From positions 1,884,001-1,948,000 of the forward strand of contig NZ_CP029193.1 of assembly GCF_008642355.1 (NCBI RefSeq): 64,000 nt of DNA, in the 5' to 3' direction. The position numbers were made by a program, and so were the translations under genes. The stretch comes from Streptomyces venezuelae. GTDB lineage: Bacteria > Actinomycetota > Actinomycetes > Streptomycetales > Streptomycetaceae. Of the stretch, positions 59,060 through 64,000 are shown piece by piece (the stretch's first letter is position 1; every line of letters begins with the position of its first letter). The notes beneath the pieces are model-generated. The model made no database searches. It saw only the letters and a list, made by a program, of their open reading frames with translations, and had not been told where the DNA came from.

Positions 59060-60904
59060 ATGACCACACACACCACCACCGCAGACAACGCCCACCCGCA
59101 CAAGGAAAAGCCCGCCACCGGGCTCATCCCCATCCCCGAGACCCCCGCACGCGCCCTCGCCACCGGCGGCGGCGTCCTCACCATCATCTCCACGTTCATG
59201 GCCTGGACCTGGACCGCCAAATTCCCCGGCGACCTCACCGTCTACGGCTACCCCGGCGGCCTCCAAGTCCTCGTCCTCATCGCCGGCGCCCTCACCACAC
59301 TCCTCGGACTCGCCTCCTACGGCGTAAAGGGCCTCCGCGCCATCGCCCCCGCCGGCACCGACGCCGCCCTCAAATACGCCGCCCTCGCCGCCTTCACCAC
59401 CGCCTGGTACACGATCATCGCGATCAGCGACACACTCGGCGGCCTCGCCAACCTCGAACCCGGCGGCTGGGTGGCGGCCATCGCCACCCTCATCGCCCTC
59501 GCCGGCGCCCTCGCCCTCCCCTTCACCCGACCCCACACCTACCCGGTCGACGAAGAAGACAGCACCTGGGAACAGTTCAAACACCGCTGCCGCAACGCCA
59601 GCACCATCATCAAGGGCGCCTTCCACACCGACACGCCGGCACCGGCCCGCAAGCTCAACTCGTACCTCGAGATCCTCATCATCATCGCGGCCCTCGCCGT
59701 CGGCCTCCTCGTCTTCACCTACGGCATCGGCACCGAATACGACGAACTCTTCATCGGCTTCCTCCTCACCGTCGGCTTCAGCTTCGCCGCACTCGCCAAA
59801 GCCGGACTCGTCGCCCAGGTCTCCACCTACACAGCACGCCACCGCAACGTCACCTTGACCGGCGCATTCCTCGCCGCCGCCGCATTCCCCTTCACCCAGA
59901 GCGACGACCAATACGCCACCATCGGCGTCTACATCCTCATCTTCGCCACCGTCGCCCTCGGCCTGAACATCGTCGTCGGACTCGCCGGACTCCTCGACCT
60001 CGGATACGTCGCCTTCCTCGGCGTCGGCGCCTACGCCGCATCCATGGTCTCCGGATCGCCCTCGTCCCCCTTCGACGTCCACCTCCCCTTCTGGGGAGCC
60101 ATCCTCGTCGGCGCAGGCGCATCCCTCGTCTTCGGCGTCCTCATCGGCGCCCCCACCCTCCGCCTCCGCGGCGACTACCTCGCCATCGTCACCCTCGGAT
60201 TCGGCGAAATCTTCCGCCTCGCCGCCAACAACTCCGACGGCTCATCCGGACCCGACATCACCAACGGATCCAACGGAATCTCCTCCATCCCCAACCTCAA
60301 AATCTTCGGCTTCGACTTCGGCGTCGAGCACAGCATCCTCGGCCAGACCATCGGCCGCTTCGCCAACTACTTCTTCCTGATGCTGCTCATCACCCTCGTC
60401 GTCGTCCTCGTCTTCCGACGCAGCGAGAACAGCCGCATCGGACGCGCCTGGGTCGCCATCCGCGAAGACGAGACCGCCGCACTCGCCATGGGCATCAACG
60501 GCTTCCGCGTCAAGCTCATCGCCTTCGCCCTCGGCGCCTCACTCGCCGGCCTCGCGGGCACGGTGCAGGCACACGTCACCTACACCGTGACGCCGGAGCA
60601 ATACCAGTTCGCGAACTCCGTGCCCCCCAACTCCGCCTTCCTCCTGGCAGCCGTCGTCCTCGGCGGCATGGGCACCATCAGCGGCCCCCTCGTCGGCGCC
60701 GCACTCCTCTACCTCATCCCCAACAAACTCCAATTCCTCGGCGACTACCAACTGTTCGCCTTCGGACTCGCACTCGTCCTCCTCATGCGCTTCCGCCCCG
60801 AAGGCCTCATCCCCAACCGCCGCCGCCAACTCGAATTCCACGAGGCCGAACTCAGCCCCGGCGAGACGCCGCCACCCGCAGCCCTCAGCAAGACAGGGGT
60901 CTGA
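59060..60904 (+). CDS. livM: branched-chain amino acid ABC transporter, permease LivM (N-terminally extended)
   Basis: A 614-residue permease. The first ~200 residues are an N-terminal extension with several extra hydrophobic segments (residues ~30-50, 65-85, 100-130, 140-160). The LivM core follows from LEILIIIAALAVGLLVFTY. Core motifs are VALGLNIVVGLAGLLDLGYVAFLGVGAYAAS, LRLRGDYLAIVTLGFGEIFRLA and the EAA loop GRAWVAIREDETAALAMGINGFRVKLIAFALGASLAGLAG. The extension is common in Streptomyces. An in-frame GTG at 59051 overlaps the livH stop and is an alternative start. Confidence 0.92.
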   Translation: MTTHTTTADNAHPHKEKPATGLIPIPETPARALATGGGVLTIISTFMAWTWTAKFPGDLTVYGYPGGLQVLVLIAGALTTLLGLASYGVKGLRAIAPAGTDAALKYAALAAFTTAWYTIIAISDTLGGLANLEPGGWVAAIATLIALAGALALPFTRPHTYPVDEEDSTWEQFKHRCRNASTIIKGAFHTDTPAPARKLNSYLEILIIIAALAVGLLVFTYGIGTEYDELFIGFLLTVGFSFAALAKAGLVAQVSTYTARHRNVTLTGAFLAAAAFPFTQSDDQYATIGVYILIFATVALGLNIVVGLAGLLDLGYVAFLGVGAYAASMVSGSPSSPFDVHLPFWGAILVGAGASLVFGVLIGAPTLRLRGDYLAIVTLGFGEIFRLAANNSDGSSGPDITNGSNGISSIPNLKIFGFDFGVEHSILGQTIGRFANYFFLMLLITLVVVLVFRRSENSRIGRAWVAIREDETAALAMGINGFRVKLIAFALGASLAGLAGTVQAHVTYTVTPEQYQFANSVPPNSAFLLAAVVLGGMGTISGPLVGAALLYLIPNKLQFLGDYQLFAFGLALVLLMRFRPEGLIPNRRRQLEFHEAELSPGETPPPAALSKTGV

Positions 60905-60907
60905 CCC

Positions 60908-61732
60908 ATGACCACCGACACCACCAAAGAGGACCGCACCCCCGCCACTCCGGCAGGCCAGACCGTCCTCGACGCCCGCGGCGTCACCATGCGCTTCGGC
61001 GGCCTCACCGCCGTACGCTCCGTCGACCTCACCGTCAACAGCGGCGAAATCGTCGGCCTTATCGGCCCCAACGGCGCAGGCAAAACCACCTTCTTCAACT
61101 GCCTCACCGGCCTCTACATCCCGACCGAGGGCGAAGTCCGATACAAGGGCACCGTCCTGCCCGCCAAGTCCTTCAAGGTCACGGCAGCCGGCATCGCCCG
61201 CACCTTCCAGAACATCCGCCTCTTCGCCAACATGACGGTCCTGGAGAACGTCCTCGTAGGCCGCCACACGCGGACGAAGGAAGGCCTCTGGTCGGCTCTG
61301 CTCCGCGGCCCCGGCTTCCACAAGGCGGAGGCGGCGTCCAAGGCACGCGCCATGGAACTCCTCGAATTCGTCGGCCTCGCCGACAAGGCCGAACACCTCT
61401 CGCGCAACCTCCCCTACGGAGAACAGCGCAAGCTGGAGATCGCCCGAGCCCTCGCAAGCGAACCGGGCCTCCTCCTCCTCGACGAGCCGACGGCCGGCAT
61501 GAACCCCCAGGAGACCCGCGCCACCGAAGAACTCGTCTTCGCCATCCGCGACATGGGCATCGCCGTCCTCGTCATCGAGCACGACATGCGCTTCATCTTC
61601 AACCTCTGCGACCGCGTCGCCGTCCTCGTCCAAGGCGAAAAACTCGTCGAAGGCACCAGCGAAACCGTGCAACAGGACGACCGCGTCATCGCCGCATACC
61701 TCGGCGAGCCCTTCGAGGAGAACAACAAATGA
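60908..61732 (+). CDS. livG: branched-chain amino acid ABC transporter, ATPase LivG
   Basis: A 274-residue ATPase. GLIGPNGAGKTTFFNCLTG is Walker A, NLPYGEQRKLEIARALASEP the signature (LSYG/LPYG-type, as in LivG), LLLLDEPTAGMNPQE Walker B with the D-loop and VIEHDMRF the switch His. The ABC transporter family with branched-chain amino acids uses two ATPases, LivG and LivF. The ATG lies four bases after the livM stop. The last codons overlap the livF start (ATGA). Confidence 0.94.
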   Translation: MTTDTTKEDRTPATPAGQTVLDARGVTMRFGGLTAVRSVDLTVNSGEIVGLIGPNGAGKTTFFNCLTGLYIPTEGEVRYKGTVLPAKSFKVTAAGIARTFQNIRLFANMTVLENVLVGRHTRTKEGLWSALLRGPGFHKAEAASKARAMELLEFVGLADKAEHLSRNLPYGEQRKLEIARALASEPGLLLLDEPTAGMNPQETRATEELVFAIRDMGIAVLVIEHDMRFIFNLCDRVAVLVQGEKLVEGTSETVQQDDRVIAAYLGEPFEENNK

Positions 61733-62445
61733 CCGCACTCCTTGAGGTCGAGGACCTCCGCGTCGCCTACGGCAAAATCGAAGCCGTCAAAGGCATCAGC
61801 TTCAAAGTCGACGCCGGAGAAGTCGTCACGCTCATCGGCACGAACGGCGCGGGCAAGACGACGACGCTCCGGACCTTGTCGGGACTGCTGAAGCCCGTGG
61901 GCGGCTCCATCAAGTTCAACGGCAAGCCGCTACGGAAATACCGCGCCGACCAGATCGTCGCGCAAGGCCTCGCCCACTCCCCCGAAGGCCGCCACATCTT
62001 CCCCCGCATGACCATCGAGAACAACCTCCGCCTCGGCGCCTACCTCCGCTCCGACAAAGCAGGCATCGAAAAAGACATCAACCGCGCCTACGAACTCTTC
62101 CCCATCCTCGGAGAACGGAAGAAGCAGGCGGCGGGAACGCTGTCCGGCGGCGAACAACAGATGCTCGCCATGGGGCGCGCGCTGATGTCCCAGCCCAAAC
62201 TGCTCATGCTCGACGAACCCTCCATGGGCCTCTCGCCGATCATGATGCAGAAGATCATGGCGACGATCTCCGAGCTCAAGGCCAACGGCACGACGATTCT
62301 TCTCGTCGAACAGAACGCCCAGGCGGCGCTCTCCCTCGCCGACCACGGCCACGTCATGGAGGTCGGCAAGATCGTCCTCTCCGGCACGGGGGGCGACCTT
62401 CTGCACGACGAGTCCGTGCGGAAGGCATACCTCGGCGAGGACTGA
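61729..62445 (+). CDS. livF: branched-chain amino acid ABC transporter, ATPase LivF
   Basis: A 238-residue ATPase. TLIGTNGAGKTTTLRTLSGLL is Walker A, GTLSGGEQQMLAMGRALM the signature, LLMLDEPSMGLSP Walker B and LLVEQNAQAALSLADHGHVM the switch region with Q-to-E/N pattern of LivF (VEQN). It overlaps livG by four bases (ATGA). A strong terminator follows at 62476. Confidence 0.94.
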   Translation: MTALLEVEDLRVAYGKIEAVKGISFKVDAGEVVTLIGTNGAGKTTTLRTLSGLLKPVGGSIKFNGKPLRKYRADQIVAQGLAHSPEGRHIFPRMTIENNLRLGAYLRSDKAGIEKDINRAYELFPILGERKKQAAGTLSGGEQQMLAMGRALMSQPKLLMLDEPSMGLSPIMMQKIMATISELKANGTTILLVEQNAQAALSLADHGHVMEVGKIVLSGTGGDLLHDESVRKAYLGED

Positions 62446-62475
62446 GCCGCACACTCCGTCCCACGCCGACGTGAA

Positions 62476-62508
62476 GAGGCCCGCACCCCGGTCGGGGGTG
62501 CGGGCCTC
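62476..62508. terminator. terminator between livF and the ANTAR regulator gene
   Basis: GAGGCCCGCACCCC (62476-62489) and GGGGTGCGGGCCTC (62495-62508) are perfect 14-bp arms around a five-base loop (GGTCG). It is symmetric and lies between converging genes, so it stops both. Confidence 0.9.
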
Positions 62509-62530
62509 GTCGTACGTCCTTACCGGGGGC

Positions 62531-63190
62531 TCAGCCCTTCGACGCCTTCTTCTCCTCGGCGTCCTCGATGACCGCCTCCGCGACCTGCTGCATCGACAGC
62601 CGACGGTCCATCGACGTCTTCTGGATCCACCGGAACGCGGCGGGCTCCGTCAGGCCGTACTCCGTCTGCAGAATCGACTTCGCCCGGTCGACCAGCTTCC
62701 GCGTCTCCAGACGCTGCGAAAGGTCCGCGACCTCCTGCTCCAGCGCCTTCAGCTCCGTGAAGCGGGACACGGCCATCTCGATGGCCGGCACGACGTCGCT
62801 CTTGCTGAACGGCTTCACGAGGTACGCCATCGCGCCGGCGTCCCTCGCGCGCTCCACGAGGTCGCGCTGCGAGAACGCGGTCAGCATCAGTACGGGGGCG
62901 ATGGACTCCTCGGCGATCTTCTCCGCCGCGGAGATGCCGTCCAGGACGGGCATCTTCACGTCCAGGATCACCAGGTCCGGCTTGTGCTCGCGGGCGAGCT
63001 CGACGGCCGCCTGACCGTCACCGGCCTCGCCGACGACGCTGTAGCCCTCTTCCTCCAGCATCTCTTTGAGGTCGAGCCGGATCAGGGCCTCGTCCTCGGC
63101 GATGACGACGCGGGTCGTCAGCGGAGGCACGTGCGACTTGTCGTCGTCCGACGACGCGTCGGTGGGCTGGGGCGACTCGGGGGCGGTCAC
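62531..63190 (-). CDS. pdtaR: ANTAR-domain response regulator (PdtaR-like)
   Basis: A 219-residue response regulator. The receiver domain (residues ~27-145) has VVIAEDEALIRLDL (acidic pocket), LVILDVKMPVLDG with the phospho-acceptor Asp, VLMLTAFSQ (Thr) and AYLVKPFSKSD (Lys). The C-terminal ANTAR domain (~155-215) has ELSQRLETRK-like helix, VDRAKSILQTEYGLTEPAAFRWIQKTSMDRRLSMQQVAEAVI; ANTAR binds structured RNA and acts by antitermination. Mycobacterial PdtaR regulates copper, ethanolamine and other targets; targets here are unknown. GTG start at 63190. Divergent from the tRNA gene with a 102-bp gap. Confidence 0.94.
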   Translation of the reverse strand: MTAPESPQPTDASSDDDKSHVPPLTTRVVIAEDEALIRLDLKEMLEEEGYSVVGEAGDGQAAVELAREHKPDLVILDVKMPVLDGISAAEKIAEESIAPVLMLTAFSQRDLVERARDAGAMAYLVKPFSKSDVVPAIEMAVSRFTELKALEQEVADLSQRLETRKLVDRAKSILQTEYGLTEPAAFRWIQKTSMDRRLSMQQVAEAVIEDAEEKKASKG

Positions 63191-63292
63191 GGGGGCTCCT
63201 CGTTGCGGGCCGGGCAGGTACTGCTCCCCAGAGCCTACCTAGCTGCGGTAAGGTGGTGGCGCGAGGGGGCTAGACTACCCTTCCTTTCGAAG

Positions 63293-63367
63293 GCCCCAGT
63301 ACTCCAACTGGTTAGAGAGGCCGCTCTCAAACAGCGGACAGTGTGGGTTCGAATCCCACCTGGGGCA
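63293..63367 (+). tRNA. tRNA gene, anticodon CAA (Leu-type) with short variable loop
   Basis: A cloverleaf folds as follows: acceptor GCCCCAG with CTGGGGC; D-arm CTC/GAG with G-G in the loop; anticodon arm CCGCT-CTCAAAC-AGCGG, giving anticodon CAA (63328-63330); variable loop of five bases (ACAGT); T arm GTGGG-TTCGAAT-CCCAC; discriminator A63367. No CCA is encoded. The T arm and acceptor are perfect. A CAA anticodon means leucine, but leucine tRNAs of bacteria have a long variable arm and this one does not. The D stem has a C-A mismatch. So the isotype is uncertain, though a real tRNA-like gene is likely. Confidence 0.72.
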
Positions 63368-63398
63368 CTTTTCCTTCTTTTCCAAGGTCGCCATTTAC

Positions 63399-63435
63399 AA
63401 GCGGATGCTCCCGTTCCCGTGAACATCCGCTTTTT
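63399..63435 (+). terminator. rho-independent terminator after the tRNA gene
   Basis: AAGCGGATG (63399-63407) pairs with CATCCGCTT (63424-63432) and is followed directly by T's (TTTTT from 63431). A classic stem plus U-tract, rare in this genome, ends about 68 nt after the tRNA. Confidence 0.8.
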
Positions 63436-63473
63436 GCTGCGTGCCGAAGGCCGAAGCCACCCACAGTGAGCTC

Positions 63474-64000
63474 ATGTACGACATGGGCACACGCAAGCGG
63501 GCCCTGGCCCTCGTCGGCCAGGGCCGCAGCCTGAACTCCGTCAGCAAGGAGACCGGCGTCTCCAGAGCCGCCATCCGGTCCTGGCAGACCCGCATCGAGC
63601 CGCTCGAACGCGGTCGCGCCGACCCGTGCCCTCGGTGTGCGGCCAAGCCGCGCGCTCCCGAGGACCCCGCCGCGTACTCGTACCTGCTGGGTCTCTACCT
63701 CGGCGACGGCTGCATCAGCCACCAGCGGCGCGGCGTCCATTCCCTACGGATTGCCTGTGCCGATGCGTGGCCCGGCCTCATCGAAGCCTGCGCCAAAGCC
63801 ATCTCGGCCGTACGCCCGACGAACAAGGTGTGCCGCGTCCAGAGCATCGGTTGCCAGTACGTCACTTCCTCCAGCAAACACTGGCCCTGCCTCTTCCCTC
63901 AACACGGCCCTGGCAAGAAGCACGACCGCAAGATCGCCCTCGAACCCTGGCAACAGGAGATCGTCGACGCCCACCCGTGGGACTTCATTCGCGGGCTCAT
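63474..64000 (+). CDS. HTH plus LAGLIDADG homing endonuclease-like protein (3' truncated)
   Basis: The frame from ATG 63474 (a second in-frame ATG follows at 63483) is open to the end of the window: 175 complete residues. Residues ~7-40 form a helix-turn-helix (RALALVGQGRSLNSVSKETG, then VSRAAIRSWQTRI) like those of transposases. CPRC (52-55) may bind zinc together with a later Cys pair. YLLGLYLGDG (70-79) is a LAGLIDADG motif, and DFIRGL at the very end begins the second one. The sequence lies about 100 bp past the tRNA. Base composition is less GC-rich than its neighbours. No intron or host gene is seen here. Nuclease activity is inferred from the motif. Confidence 0.82.
   Translation, partial: MYDMGTRKRALALVGQGRSLNSVSKETGVSRAAIRSWQTRIEPLERGRADPCPRCAAKPRAPEDPAAYSYLLGLYLGDGCISHQRRGVHSLRIACADAWPGLIEACAKAISAVRPTNKVCRVQSIGCQYVTSSSKHWPCLFPQHGPGKKHDRKIALEPWQQEIVDAHPWDFIRGL

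Noticed and set aside
57956..60082. Acidic Gly/Asp-rich reverse frames opposite livH/livM
   Set aside because: Such frames arise from the antisense of high-GC membrane-protein genes; no start or domain evidence.
63293..63367. Integration site (att) of a mobile island at the tRNA
   Set aside because: No integrase and no direct repeat of the tRNA 3' end are visible within the window; the downstream sequence is cut off, so this cannot be settled.

Overview
The window is about 73% GC with codon use, GTG/TTG starts, 4-bp ATGA/GTGA overlaps and gene families typical of Streptomyces. Gene content from about 37 kb to the end (coaE, PAC2, rpsA, hrpB, polA, YdeP-type oxidoreductase, liv ABC operon, ANTAR regulator) matches what I remember of the conserved chromosomal core around rpsA-polA in Streptomyces; I recall this order and did not check it. 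No integrase, transposase, phage module, CRISPR array or biosynthetic cluster is visible. The window is mostly core housekeeping and conserved-hypothetical genes.

Layout. 0-8 kb: MFS fragment, cupin, pseudouridine-degradation pair psuG/psuK-like, a methyltransferase, CorA, a CBS protein, a kinase-like protein with a degenerate P-loop, DUF2293 and DUF1772 proteins. 8-11 kb: an abaA/whiJ-type regulatory cluster (methyltransferase, DUF397, XRE/DUF5753, divergent RsbW-like ATPase). 11-17.9 kb: DUF899 protein, amidohydrolase, endonuclease/exonuclease/phosphatase, nitrobindin-like plus 2H phosphoesterase pair, DUF3574 and DUF4291 proteins. 17.9-23 kb: SWIM protein translationally coupled to a SNF2 ATPase. 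23-30.6 kb: secreted phosphoesterase, MFS, TolB-like protein, GH6 cellulase, proline iminopeptidase, NarK transporter, uracil-DNA glycosylase. 30.7-38.6 kb: YfcC transporter/M20 dipeptidase pair, S4 protein, methyltransferase, acyltransferase, TPR, coaE, PAC2.

38.8-49.5 kb: secreted beta-helix protein, rpsA with a recognisable vegetative promoter and structured leader, methyltransferase, hrpB, DUF3068 protein, a 44-aa SPW_0924-type peptide, secreted lytic transglycosylase and class A beta-lactamase-like protein. 49.7-64 kb: polA, FdhF/YdeP oxidoreductase, hotdog thioesterase, a lipoprotein/membrane protein pair, the five-gene branched-chain amino acid ABC operon, an ANTAR response regulator, a tRNA gene, and the start of an HTH-LAGLIDADG protein that runs off the end.

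The most unusual spot is the last kilobase: a tRNA whose best fold gives a CAA (Leu) anticodon but a short class I variable loop, with its own U-tract terminator, followed by an orphan HTH plus LAGLIDADG reading frame. Other points of interest are the abaA-like cluster, the SNF2/SWIM couple, the P-loop-less kinase homologue, the rpsA leader, and a dispersed ~40-bp intergenic repeat present in four copies. Nothing here clearly qualifies as a wholly new system.
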